DNA of 64,000 bases from Siphonodentalium dalli (taxonomy: Eukaryota; Mollusca; Scaphopoda; Gadilida; Siphonodentaliidae): NCBI GenBank assembly GCA_032622095.1, contig CP136063.1, positions 182,509,956 through 182,573,955 on the forward strand. Direction: 5' to 3'. Position numbers and translations under genes: made by a program. How positions within the stretch are numbered: the stretch's first letter is position 1; each line of letters begins with the position of its first letter. The notes below the pieces were generated by a model. It saw nothing but the letters and a program-made list of their open reading frames with translations. It had not been told where the DNA came from and made no database searches. Shown here one piece after another: positions 46,728 to 59,139 of this stretch.

Positions 46728-49081
46728 TCTTTATCGTAATTATATAAGCTAGAAACGCTCACACATGCAAATTGTATGGGGATCAATTTGTTTGTCAGTT
46801 GCTATAACATTTGCGTTTTTAACCATAACCCGGCAACTAAATCATGGCATTCGACGATCCAGTGAACCACGTTTGAGGACGGCTGGACCTGAGATGACGA
46901 ATGCGAACCATTCTAGCGACCCGCTTGTGATAACTGGGTAGTTTGACTGCATGCTCATATCACCGAATAGAGTTGTCAGTCGGCTGGCCACTGGTATGTA
47001 ATGGTTTATTGCTCAGACACAATATGTGCAACTCAACGACGGACCAAATGTTCCCTTAGACCCAGGTTTTGGACGGACAATGTAGCTTTAAACCCGGTTT
47101 AAACTCGGATGTTTAAACTGGAGATGACGAATCCGGCCCGTACATGTGTATGTATCGGTTTTTACATGATGCGCACACTGGGAACATTAGTCCTTGCAAA
47201 TTGAATGACATGATTTACATCGACGTTGATATTTTATTTCAGGTAATGAAGACGCTGTTATTAGGCGTCCTGATTGGGTTTTTGCACACGCAAGAGTGAT
47301 TGGCAGCTTGCATCGCGTGCATACGGCCTGTAATCCGGAGGGTGGCTTGGTGTGCTGAATCGAGTGTGTGCATGGTTCACAAGTTATGATGTATCGGATG
47401 AGTAATTCTATATCGGACGAGTCGGGAATCGGGAATCATCACTTTGAACGTTCAGATGTGATATCATCACCCTATATATAGCTGACTGGCCAAGTGATCT
47501 TGCTATTATGCTATGTGTGTCGGTCATACTGATTTAGCTATGTTGTTGGTTGGGGCAATTTGTCCTTTTTGGGGTTTTTGCCAGGTCTATAATTGATTAC
47601 AGTCGCGGTCGTTATCTGCAAGGAATACTTATGTACAAAAATGTGACATTTGTTTAATGGTTGTGTAAATTATTGCAAACCTACCCCTAGATTGGTCTTT
47701 AAACCTACCCCTAGATTGGTCTTTAAACCTACCCCTAGATTGGTCTTTAATCCTACCCCTAGATTGGTCTTTAAACCTACCCCTAGATTGGTCTTTCGGT
47801 TGTTTTGCTGCAACAAACCCAGACAATATTAAATTATTGTTATATACCTGCCTCGTATTTCAATTCGCACAGTACTATTTTTCGCGCATCCATCGGTGTG
47901 CGATTTTAAAATTGAGCGAAAATTAGTACGACTCCAGAGTTTATACAACAAAACGACAGGGAAATAAGAGAGTTATGTTACATGCATTATGGAAGATTTA
48001 TTTGACTGAACAGAAAATTATATTCACGTGCGGAAACTAATATCAACGCCATTGCAACACGTAAAGCCACAAATCGTGCAGTGTGGCAATGCTTGTAAAA
48101 TATGCATCTTCGAGGCTGAATGTGCACGAAAGCAAGTCTTCATATCAAGAACTATGGAGTGGCACCATGGTCATAAAGTCTGAGTTAATTATGTCTATCC
48201 AACTAATTGATATGCAGGCAGCCAATTGTTGATTTTTTTTCCTCCGAAGACAGCAGACTACACAGTTTTACCTAGCTCTTTCCAGTTTATTTCAATTATT
48301 CCATAACTATTTAAATGTCAGAATAATTCCTTGGAGCTTTCACCCTAATCTTCACAATGCGCGAATTCAAAGTGCACGCGCGAATTTAAATACGACTATT
48401 TGGTAATTGGTATAATTCATGAATGTTCCCAAGACGATGTATTTTCCTCAAATCGTTTAGATTTGTTAAAGTCCGCATCGTGACTACTTGAAGGAAATAA
48501 CGGTACATGTACTTTTTCTCAACATCACCATATTTATCTACCAGCATGATTGCTAAATCATCACGACCCGCCAACATAATACCATATATCGTAGCTGATG
48601 TAGCATATACCAACAGCAGCCGTTGGGGATGACCAACCAAATGATGATTCGATTGTGTCCGGTGATATCAGAATTTGCAGATTTTGAATCAACAATTTAT
48701 GTGTGACTTTTTCATGACTACATGATTGTGTGCTAGTAACTCATGTGCATGTAAATGTAGGTAATCTACGTGTATTAATGTATAATACATATACCACAGA
48801 TAAAACAATATGAATGAAACAATATACGCATATGTAATATATAACTGATCGGATCCATTTATACATAACGCATTAAACAGTAAATTAGTGTCAACGAACT
48901 TCACACAATGACTTTACATATCATATAACCTGTATGACACGATCCAAACCCAATTGATTTCGTTCTTATTTTCATTATTAATAACTCTCCAGTAACGAGA
49001 TTTCGCATATTGAAATCATTGTTATGTAAGTATTATTGTTACAGTGGCATTACCGATCAAAGTCCAATTAGATACCAAATT
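46728..49081. other. Intergenic, mostly unrecognised
   Basis: Contains the 24 bp minisatellite; otherwise nothing is recognised. Confidence 0.4.
47683..47797. repeat. 24 bp minisatellite, five units
   Basis: Unit ACCTACCCCTAGATTGGTCT plus TTAA. Because 24 is a multiple of 3 both strands stay open through it, creating spurious repeats such as FKDQSRGR. Confidence 0.95.
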
Positions 49082-49387
49082 TTAATAAAAAATGACGATA
49101 AACATTGGAAAAGGCCAAAGCATTGACAAAAAAACGCAAAAACGAAAATTTAGAAATGAGTGAAAAATATCTGGTGAATGGCTATCATTCGGTGGTGACA
49201 AAAATGTTTTTATTTTTGGAAATACCCAATTTAAAAATGGCACAAAAATATTGGTCGGAAGAAAGTGGCAACAGAAAATCAACATCTCCATGGCTTTCTT
49301 AGTGGTGATGTTTTTACATACTTCCATATTTACCCACTGCGAGTGTCTTGTCTCCCTACAAATGTCCACCCCTTCCATGACTGGAGC

Positions 49388-49501
49388 TTCCTGAAATTTT
49401 GCGAAAACCCTGTGCCACTGCAATATATATGCGAGTCTCCCATAGGGATCCTCACATATATTAGAGAATACGTTTCTACAGGGTTTTCGCAAAATTTCCT
49501 G
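49388..49501. repeat. Single hairpin of the paired-hairpin family
   Basis: Outer arms CTGAAATTTTGCGAAAACCC / GGGTTTTCGCAAAATTTCCTG-like surround a degraded TATATGCGAG hairpin. Confidence 0.75.
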
Positions 49502-50585
49502 TATCTCAAACTCCAACTGTTCCAAATTTCCAACATGCATAACACCCACTATATGTTGGATATTTTCAATTGATTGCCATTTCAGACCAAAACATTTACC
49601 GAAAGTAGGACACTTTTGGACTATTGGCCTCAAAACAAAACAAATATCACACTGTATACTGATTGGAATATTAAACGATCCGAACAAATTCAACTCACTT
49701 TTGGTCTGAAATTTCCGACTAATCTTGTGTGATGTAAGAAATTTCCAACATGAGACCAAAGTTTCTCCCCAACACCAATGTCGCTCGCAACTGAGTCCAA
49801 GTTGCAACGAATTGTTATGTTTCAGAAATAACACACTCAATATATCCATCGACTCCAGAATGAGTACTCGTTTGATGCATTCATGAGTCAAAATACAGCT
49901 TTTGATCTATACCTTAATACAAAAGATTTCATCTGCCTAAATCCAATGAAAATTATATGTAAATGTCGGGAATTTCGGTTGCTCAATTCCAAAATAATTG
50001 TTTGGTGAGAATATCATGCCTCCGTTCGGGGAAATAACCGATTTTTAGTATGACCGTGTATTATATAATGAGCGGTGTGAACAAGACCGCACGAGGAAAT
50101 GCTATATAAGACAGCAGCAGCAATATTCAACAGTCCGGATTATTGCATAAACCAAGTAGTTTATTTCTTATGGACGAAATGTACAGGGTATATGCGACAT
50201 TCGCCAGCGTTGATAGCGGCACACTGCATGACTTTGGTTGAATAATCCTACCATGACGACGACTATTGGATCGACGACGGCAGAGATATATTTATCACAT
50301 AATTAGCCCTAAATCGGGCCTCATATCTTGTAGTATCGATATGAGCAGTGACGTAAAAGCGTATCGATGCCAATGCCGAAACTGTATTACTATGTTAATA
50401 AGAATATAATTATAATATTCAATTTGTGTTGGATTATTTAAAATGGAACTATATTTTTCGTGAAGATGTCTTTACTTCCTCTTTAGTTGTGATAATAAAA
50501 TCAATATTAATTTTGTTTAATCCCAGCCGTTTCGAGATAGTTTTTCCTTGCTGAAATGTGATAATATTGATCTCAAATTCGTCGA

Positions 50586-50696
50586 AATTCTATACGAAAT
50601 GTACTAACCTCGTCCACTGAATTCGATTCGAGCTTAGCTAAAGCTCGACTCGAAACGAATTTAGTGCACTCGGTATACTAAATTTCGTATAGAATT
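50586..50696. mobile_element. 111 bp inverted repeat
   Basis: Outer arms AATTCTATACGAAAT / ATTTCGTATAGAATT with an inner pair around TTCGATTCGAGC. A related palindrome (CCGAGTTCACTAAATTCGAT-like) lies at about 23,020-23,105. Confidence 0.8.
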
Positions 50697-50854
50697 GCGA
50701 CTCACTAGAGATCATCTCTATATGCTTTATCCTCTGATCCATAAACACATTATAGGACATTGAGAACATATTGTATGCGCAAAACAATGATAGAAGGAAG
50801 ATAATGTCATGTACAATATATGTACAGCGACCTCCGGTTTGCGAATATTCGTTA

Positions 50855-51125
50855 TCGTCGTCACCATCATTATGATTGTCATCATCTTCATCAGCATTAC
50901 AAGCATCATCACCATAACATCATCACATCATCAACAAAAGTATACACCGTCATCATCGTAATCATCATCACCATCATCACAATAATCATTATCATCATTT
51001 CCATCATCATCACCATGATCATCCTCATCGTCAACACTATAATTATCAGCATCGACATTGTCATCGCGAACATCATCAACAACAACATCATCGTCCTCGC
51101 CATCATCATCAGTGCCATCGTCATA
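50855..51125. repeat. CAT/ATC-rich microsatellite
   Basis: Imperfect CATCATCAC and ATCATCATC runs; open frames through it are by-products. Confidence 0.9.
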
Positions 51126-52281
51126 TACCGGTAGTCTTCGTCATCGTGCGCATTATAATAAACATCACAGCATCGTTGACGTCTTCGTCGTCCATCGCAA
51201 TCATCGCCATCTTAGACATCTTAGTCATCGGTTCTTGGGCTTCATCCACTCTGAACCACTTGGGTTACACAATAGTCACCCCTGATGAATATGACAGACA
51301 ACTGAGAAACTACGATTGTCTTAAGAGCCTGTTTGCGCGGATGCCATGCAGCGGAATATCAATGGTGGATAACTCTATAATGATATTCATCTCATAGTAA
51401 TAGAGTTAGATGCCTTCACAAGAAAACGCATTGCACTGGCTGAAGGTATTAGAATAGTATTAGTATTTTAAACGCAGAGAGTGATATAATGCATTGCAAT
51501 GTCAAGAATGTTAAACCGACTTGGCTCTTTCGAAACTCCAAATTATGTCTACATACCCTTAAATATCCACGAACCGTTTTGACACAAACTTTCCGGAGGT
51601 AATTTCAGCTCATCAAGCAAAAGAAAAATACATGCAATCACTATGTGCACATGAACACGTTGAAGACTGTTGATATATTTACACCATTTTAACCTGGATA
51701 TAGCAGCCAGCAGGTCTGCGGTTCCTAGCTAGCCGTGATATAGCGATGTGCCTCTTATGACCACAAAACATTGATTTACACACCCACGCTACGATTTGAT
51801 ACCAAATGAGTCCAACTTTCCTGTAAGGTAATTCAGTTTGCCAAGAAATAAGAAAATACTTCAAATCGCCGTCATTTGTATGGCGAAAACGCACCAAAGC
51901 AGCCATCAATTTTACGTTTGTAAACGAGTAGAAAGGATCATAAGCGTTCGTGTCGTAATGCGGATATGACGTCATAACACACATATTCGCATTTCATATT
52001 AAGACCAAAGTTAGATATATATAAGGGGCTCGGGCAACAAGTTAATGCTGACCAATTGCTGATTAGCTGAACCTCCTCTCCCGAATACCGCAACACTCAC
52101 GACATATACGTGTATATGAAGAAACGAATTGAAAGTACAGTATAATACTCTTACCATACTAGTATGAAGAATGATACGTGTGTGTTGATGTTAGCGCACC
52201 CTCCGTGAATGACGCTTATGCAGTCACAACACATTTGAACAATACCGGGAATTTTATACAATAAGGCTATATCAAACAGAT
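51126..52281. other. Region downstream of the GNAT exon
   Basis: An open frame downstream of the microsatellite (to 51,397, + strand) has a coding-like end (GYTIVTPDEYDRQLRNYDCL) but no recognised family; the rest is unremarkable. Confidence 0.3.
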
Positions 52282-52735
52282 TCACTTGTTATATGAGCCC
52301 GGATATGACGTCAGGTCATAATAGAATTGCACAGCATCAACGAGTCCATAGCTCTTCAGGTTCCCAGCCTTCGGTATTCTACCAACCTCGACGAAGCCCA
52401 GTTTTCTCCATATAGCGATTGACGAAGCGGATGTCACAAAAACTAAATTAAACAGGGACGCCGTATATCCAAGATCCTTGGCTATTTGAAGATATAACTC
52501 AGCCATCGCGGTTCCAACGCCCTTTCCACGGGCAGACGTTTTGACGACAAACCCTCCGTTCGCTATATGGCTGGCCCGGCCGGGAAAATTTGGTTTCACG
52601 TAGAACGCACCAAGGATCTCATCAGACGATGAGCGTTTACATACATAAGCTGCGTGGGAAAGGTAGTAGTCACGGAAATCCGAAACGTCGGTCAAGTCTG
52701 TCTGTGGATAAGAGTCGCCCTCTTCAATCACAGCC
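52282..52735 (-). CDS. GNAT-family N-acetyltransferase, last exon (5' incomplete)
   Basis: On the - strand an acceptor (gctcaccag, bases 52,744-52,736) precedes a 150-codon open exon ending in TGA at 52,282. GNAT enzymes move the acetyl group of acetyl-CoA to an amine. Seen: EEGDSYP near the N-terminus, AFYVKPNFPGRASHIANGGF (residues 43-62, beta strands leading into motif A), the acetyl-CoA pyrophosphate loop RGKGVG at 69-74, NLVFVTSASSIAIWRKLGF (96-114, motif B with the typical N..S...W...GF pattern) and GRIP at 118-121. The pattern matches single-domain GNATs common in fungi and bacteria. One base completes a split codon, so an upstream exon encoding roughly the first 20-60 residues is missing; I could not find it within the window, and the flanking - strand upstream region is filled by retroelements. 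The substrate is not predictable. Confidence 0.85.
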
Positions 52736-53190
52736 CTGGTGAGCAAAAATTGTGAATTTTATTGCTACAATCAATAAAATGTCAACATATTAACAACAAC
52801 AACAGAATCAGGTAATCAAAAAAGATCGCAGCGAATCATCTGAGTATATAAATCAGACAGTGGATAAGATTAACACAATGAGTTATGCAAAAATAAAAGC
52901 ACACAAGAGGAAATATTTCAACTTGGAATCGGGAATATAAATTAAAGAACTGAATACTGTGAACGCATATACTATAAAACGCATACAAGTAGTACAAGAA
53001 TACATAGTTAATAGCAAATAAATAATATTAAATTACCAAGGCTGCACATCGAAATACGTAAAGTAGTTTCTAACATCAGATTTTGGAATGACAAGGTATT
53101 TATAATATTTAATGAATCGCACACGAACCTTTATCAATGCGTCTCTTTCTGAGAGTCGAAACGTTCGAGTGATTTTGGCGATGTTTGTTG

Positions 53191-53297
53191 CACAGGTCCC
53201 CTGGTGTGACAACCCCACCACGAGTATTCACCTTAATACCTAAGGTATTAATTAAGGTGGATAATCATGGTGGGGTTGTCACACCAGGGGACCTGTG
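53191..53297. mobile_element. 107 bp hAT-like MITE with 8 bp target duplication
   Basis: Almost the whole element is a terminal inverted repeat starting CACAGGTCCCCTGGTGTGAC with a short central loop. It is flanked by the identical 8 bp GTTTGTTG at 53,183-53,190 and 53,298-53,305. An 8 bp duplication is typical of the hAT superfamily. Confidence 0.8.
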
Positions 53298-54002
53298 GTT
53301 TGTTGTGAACATTATTATCAACGGGAATAGGATGTGTTGTATTTTTGTTGTTGTAACAACTGTTACAACGGTAAATGTTTCCATGGCCTGTAACACAGGG
53401 TCAGGAACCGGAGTGATATCGGTCTGGTCAAATTGTGTTGTTTGCGATATACGAATAATGTTAGTCTGATTGTTGTCTGTCGGAGTAATGCTGGCATCAG
53501 AAAACTTCGAAATGGCAGCAGAGTATGTCATTGATTGAATAGATGGTCGCGCACTAACTATTTTCTTTTCATCGAAATAGGATATATGTTGCTCAGCCTT
53601 ACCATTGAATTTTGAATCCATAATCCCACATGTGATATGAACGATCCATTGCATCATGTGGACCTTATCAGTTAGTAAATTTGTTTGGTTTAAAATGCAA
53701 TCCTTATGGTCATGTCCAGTATTAGAAAAGCATGCACATATAGTTTCTTTGCTTTTTAATGTGCCTGACCATTACCATACCCCTGACAATTAAGACGTCG
53801 TAATGGATTTGGAACATAAGTACTTCAATCGCTTTCATGTATCTAAACTCAAATGCTAGTGGATGTTCGTACCGATTGAAGGTAAGAAGATAACTAACAG
53901 TTCAAAGGAACTTTCTGTCCAACTGTCTTTGAAAATCTACGGACGTCTGTGACCCGTTTAGCCACTGCATATATCACCCCGTACTACCCACAGTGAGACA
54001 AT

Positions 54003-56058
54003 TCAATTCATTTATTTCTCACTCCCTTAATAAAGGTCTGGAGATAATTATATGTGTACAATATTTACATATATACATGTCGTCAACATGGCTCATCTAG
54101 AACATAAGTGTTATATGAAAAACATAGAATCAGATATACATGTAACATCGCTATTACTGTCTATAACATACACATTTATTATATCATTGAACCAACGGGT
54201 AATATACCTTCCTAATCTAATTAAATTCCTTTATAATGTGTCGTATTAATATACATAGCCGGCGATATAAATGTTTGTCTTTTGTATTTTGAAATTCGCT
54301 CATGACTATAGCATTTGGTCTTTCAGTAAATTCTTTCGGCAGTAGGCGGTTTCTAAGTAAATTAAATATTTCACACTTAAACAAGTATAGTGAAATTCAT
54401 CGCCAACTCTTGACAAAGAGCATTGCGTGCAAATACGATCTTCGATGTCTTGCCATCTACCCACCTCCACTGTGAGTTTGTGGTTACTCGATCGTTTCTA
54501 TTACTACAATCTAGATAGTCTTCATACTCCACTAGCGTTAACAATGTCTGTCGACCAACTCGAAAAAAAAATTTCTATAAGGCAGCATCTTACATAATCA
54601 ATTAGCCAGTCAACAGTCTTAATTCGATCAGCTCCCAATAAGTGGGATTGACTAGAATCAAGCAAAATGTCGCGAATCTTACGAAGCTATGGACAATGGG
54701 AATCAGTTTCATGTGATAAGCTATAATCTAACTTATATAGTGCTTTGCTGTATATGCGAACTTCGTTGTTTACCACTTTGCACCAAAACTTGATCATTCG
54801 TGTGTTAATCATTATATTAAGCGGTAGCCGCCCGCTTTCGCCGTACACCATGTAATTCGGAGTAGATGGTGTTAAACTTAAGATGTGTTTAATGAATTTC
54901 CAGTGTATGTTTTCAACTATATCGTTGTTAGCAAATCCCCAAACCTCACACCCATACAGAGTAATAGGCGAAACCAATGCATCAAAGAGATAAAACATTT
55001 ATGAACGAGAGGCAATTTTTTCTAGACTTTCCAATTAATGCGTACATAGCTTTTGTTGCCTTTTCTACAAGAGTTGTTTTTGCTGCCGCGAAAGAGCCAG
55101 ATCGTCTGAAGTTTATTCGAAAATTATTCCCATTCAATGATTTTACCATCAAATTTGAATACATGATTTTTTGGTACGCTGCGTCATGAAAGGACTAACA
55201 TTTTTGTCTTTTCAACATTAACTTTCAGTTTCCAGTTTTCGCAATATTCGCTAAATTTGTCCAGGTGTTTCTGGAGTTTTCTGGGGCCATCTAAAATACA
55301 TGTATCGTCTGCGTATAAATTAGGAATAGATCTAGTAATATATCCAGTTCAGTTTCCAATTCTCTACCGATTTTGTTAAGACTTATTCCGTTTGGCTATC
55401 CATAAAGGTTTAAAGATCAATCAGAAAAAGGGAGAATAATAAAGGGGACAAGATTTATCCCTGTCTGACTCCAGAAAGACATGGGGAAATAATCAGATTT
55501 ATTCCCATTATAACCTGAATACACGATTTTATATTTCTGTACATATTCGTGACTATTTTTAATACTTTTCCACTTATTCCATATTGCAGTAGTTTGACAA
55601 AATACCTTATCAAACGCTTTTCAAAGTCGATATAAGCGCATATGAGTCTTGTCTTCAATTTTTTTGACAATTCACTCAAAATATTAAGTATAAAAATGTT
55701 GTCTGACGTCGAAAATTTTGTGCGGAAGCCCGTCTGATTCTGAAGCAGAATATCATTATCTTCGACAAACTCATTTAGTCTATTAGACAGAATCCTTGTG
55801 AACAATTTACCAAAACAATATAGGTATAATCGTTCCAATTAACCACTCAGCTGGCACACAACCCGAGTCCAAAATCTGATTAAAGAGTTTGTGATATATA
55901 TCCATCAGTCGCGGATATGTTTTCAGATACTCGTTCAGTATGTTGTCGTGGCCGCTCGACTTATTATTCTTTAGGGACTTTAGTGCTAGTCTTATTTCCG
56001 TCTTACTAATGGGTTTATCTAAAGTTTCAACAGCTGGCATACGATCCGTTAGTTAGTT
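54003..56058 (-). mobile_element. 5'-truncated non-LTR retrotransposon (LINE), decayed
   Basis: Reverse-transcriptase fragments run 5' to 3' on the - strand: ISKTEIRLALKSLKNNKSSG (upstream 56,040, the standard RT entry motif), the Q.GFR segment near 55,735, the AYIDFE motif A near 55,620 (frame-disrupted right after it), CLSGVRQG near 55,455, YADD at 55,304-55,315, and LYGCEVWG near 54,940 typical of LINE C-termini. The endonuclease is missing and several stops and frameshifts break the ORF. The - strand 3' end is AATAAATGAATTG, an end common in LINEs. It is inserted between the leader and body of copy D. Confidence 0.85.
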
Positions 56059-56450
56059 AGGCGTAAACGTTACAAGACTGAAACACTTAACAGTCATGAA
56101 GACGAAATTCAAAGTGACATGATACGAAAGAAACGACATACATGAATGACAGAACACACGACTAGACACCAGGAACATAATACAACATGACAGACATTTT
56201 ATCTGAAACACCGTAGAAAGGTGTGGCTAGCCTATTCCTTGAGCCGGACCAACCCAATATCTCCCGTCTCGGAGAGATGTAGGACCAAAGAGGACCACGA
56301 ACTAACCGTATCATCAGGTCGATGCCCCACGTGATGTGGACGCCCCTGGTACCTCCCGGACTCCTACACCACACCTCACGGGATGCACCCCTCGGCAAAC
56401 AGGGTGCCACATTAGGGGATTCTTACACTTCGCAGTGGGATGGTACAATC

Positions 56451-57825
56451 CTTGACACGTGTCGGAATGAAATATAGGTTACCACTTGATTGAAGGATTC
56501 ATGAATGTATTTTAGGTTAATTATAAGCCCACGTAGGCCTGGGCCGAAGGCCCAGCCCGTAGTGGGCTCTGTAAGTAAGGCATACACACACTCGACGCTG
56601 GGAGAGCATTGAATCTGCAATACTGTTAAACGAAAAAATGTGTTTCTAAAAATATCTGACCTTTGACACGCTCTTTGAACTCTTGATCTCGTCTTTCCGA
56701 GTCACATATGCAGCGATTGGATAATCGCATTTATCTAACCCAATCAGAATTAACGTTAGTCACGCCAGTCACGGACGGTTGTTAGATAAATAATAACATT
56801 CAAACAGTTTCTGAAAATCATGCACCACCTCGGCGTTATTGCTCGCCCATTAGAGGAATTACCACACACGAGATGACCGAAACAAACCTGCCTACGCATT
56901 CTATAGAAGGTGACTTATGAGTATATAGACTATATGAGCCGTGTTTGTCCGCGAATGTAACACTAACACATTCACAGTGATTCAGCAATTCCAGGCCAGG
57001 GACAGGACAGACTCATGCAGTGACTGAATCTGACCTGACCTGAGTCGCTTACTCAGTCACTGACTGAGTCTCTCATCACTCATGCAATAAACTTCGAAAT
57101 TCAATTCTGAACGAATCAATTATATATTTCAATATATCTGTGATTTATATGTGTACAATTAAAGGGTTAATTTATAAACAAACTTACAAAGTCTTGTAAA
57201 GGATGCCAGTTATCGAAACCAGATTCTTTTGTAGACCAAACTGAAACCGATTCATAACTTTTCCACTGATAGAAAACTGCCACACGAAGATGGTAAAATG
57301 GATTTCACCGTGATAATGCAGTTGGGAAAGTATCACACAACACACTGGTTTGCACTGGTACACCACAGTAAGGACAGTTTATTGATAGTTTGTGTTGAAA
57401 CTTGAGAAAACAATCTGGTAAATTGATTCAATGATTGACAACATTTGCTAAAATTGCAATGCCAAATGGCACATCATCTTCAACTACATGGTGATGCACT
57501 TCGAGTTAATCATGATAAAGCGCGCCGCACATGATGTGATATGTATCGTAAGACAAATATCGGGCACCAGTTACGGGTCAAATTGTAGGCCTAGCGTGTG
57601 CCGTGGAAAATCATACGACATTTTGTCGCACGTTCGGCCCGCAAGGAATCAAATAATTTTGATTTTCTATGATCGAGTCGTGCGATTTATTCGAAGTAGC
57701 CAATCAGATTCAGATTCAACTCTAAATATGATCATCCGGTGATTGCATGTTTTATTTCACAACAACATGGCATCCATACAAAACAAAACAAGTGGACTGG
57801 ACATCAGCAAATTGGTGTCTACATT
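56451..57825. other. Intergenic or GNAT upstream intron, nothing recognised
   Basis: The missing GNAT first exon(s) could lie here or beyond on the - strand, but no convincing candidate was seen. Confidence 0.4.
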
Positions 57826-57832
57826 TACATGT

Positions 57833-58209
57833 ACCCTGCTGGACAAAACAAGTGCCCACTTAACCGCGGTTAGCGTTGCCACCGCGGCTGAAATGCAACT
57901 ACACCGCGGGTCCACCGACTAACTACAGTTGGGCCGGGGTGTACTTGCCGTTCGGCCATGGTGTAGTTGCCACGGTGTACGTTCATTAAACTGAAAAAAG
58001 ACGATGCAAACCAGAAATCTAACCACAGTGTACATGCCGTTCGGCCGCGGTGTAGTTGACCTGCGGCCACAGTGTACTTGCTGTTCGGCCGTGGTGTACT
58101 TGCCGTTCGTTCGGCCGTGGTGCTCAACTGCAGTTACAAACTCTGACACCGCGGCCGAACGACAAATACACTGCTGTGCCAATGTACACTTGTTTTGTCC
58201 AGCGGGGTA
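57833..58209. mobile_element. 377 bp MITE with internal GC-rich repeats
   Basis: Ends TACCCTGCTGGACAAAACAA / TTGTTTTGTCCAGCGGGGTA. Inside are about ten imperfect ~30 bp repeats of the type GTACTTGCCGTTCGGCCGCG and their complements, giving overlapping spurious ORFs on both strands. Confidence 0.85.
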
Positions 58210-59139
58210 TGTAAAATTCAGCTAATTGTGAATTTGTGTGGGGAATTAAATCAGGTACCTGTATAGCTTGAAATGACATCGGCAGTGCCAGTGGTTTCAG
58301 ACGTTGTTACAAAATAATACCCCTCACCCTTAGTTGTAACAGCTCGCTGTAATGCTTACTTGCCATGCCAATTGGTAAAATATTGTTTTTATGATAGTCA
58401 ATTCAAGCTACAATAGAGCTCTACATACACATGTACATGTAGCTATAGTACAGGACCTACTTGTCTGTGGAACTACACACACTTGTAATATTAATATGTA
58501 TTGGAAATTTGTTTTAAATATCTGCGATAAATACACATAATTATAGACCTATACCTATAGCCTATACCATGTTAATATAACCCATTGCATTAATGAGAAA
58601 GTAAACAACCAGATCGTACAATCTGATCGTGTGCGGTGGTCTACCGTAAGTGATAAAAATAGAAGTCGCAAGACTAAAATCGAACAGTGTGCGCACTCTG
58701 TTCCTATTATCGCAAGGGTCTGCGACAGTTATCGTGCAACAAATATCGCTTCGTGTGCCACCCGCTTAACGCCAAAGGATAATTTACCATATTGGAAATT
58801 AAAGTTCTGTCTTGGATTCCGCTATTATAGTTTCATCCTAATAATACCTTGCTGGTATTTAAATTTGCACAATATTCTGATATTACTGGTACCGGTGTAA
58901 CAGGATATCTTCCCCCCACTCTGGACATCTTCCCTCCACCCTGGATACCCCCCCCCCCCCATGTACGACTAAAAAATAATTTTACTCATTTGATATCGTT
59001 TGGTCCTGAAATGGCCAGAAATTAATTTTTTTAGATTTAATTTTTTTTTTAATTGTTCACGCATTTGATTGTTTGTTACTGAAATGGCCAGAATTATTTT
59101 TTTTTTTAAATAAAATTTTCCAAATGTCCAGGCTTGGAT
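58210..59139. other. Intergenic, C-rich tracts
   Basis: Nothing recognised apart from CCCTCC-rich stretches near 58,910-58,960 that begin the following repeat cluster. Confidence 0.4.

Larger units (their letters stand above)
52801..56450 (-). mobile_element. ORF1-only retroelement copy D, interrupted by two insertions
   Basis: The 3' part (52,801-54,002) aligns by eye along its length with copy A (14,103-15,830). The 5' leader (about 56,060-56,450) matches 15,880-16,210. Between them lies a 5'-truncated LINE (54,003-56,058), and a 107 bp hAT-like MITE sits at 53,191-53,297. The coding part keeps fragments of the zinc-knuckle ORF1 (CPIW-like cysteine motif replaced, then the KKIVSARPSIQSMTYS motif near 53,540) but is frameshifted. 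Confidence 0.75.

Noticed and set aside
47629-47832. Overlapping ORFs on both strands with FKDQSRGR or FKPTPRLV repeats
   Set aside because: By-product of the 24 bp minisatellite whose unit length is a multiple of three.
49082-49891. Longest non-repetitive open frame (269 codons, - strand)
   Set aside because: It begins at TTG, runs straight through a hairpin of the paired-hairpin MITE family (49,388-49,501), shows no protein motif, and its composition is that of AT-rich intergenic DNA.
50820-51134. Ser/Ile/His-rich ORFs
   Set aside because: Translation of a CAT/ATC microsatellite.
57870-58225. Overlapping 73-87 codon ORFs on both strands
   Set aside because: They arise from the GC-rich internal repeats of the MITE at 57,833-58,209.
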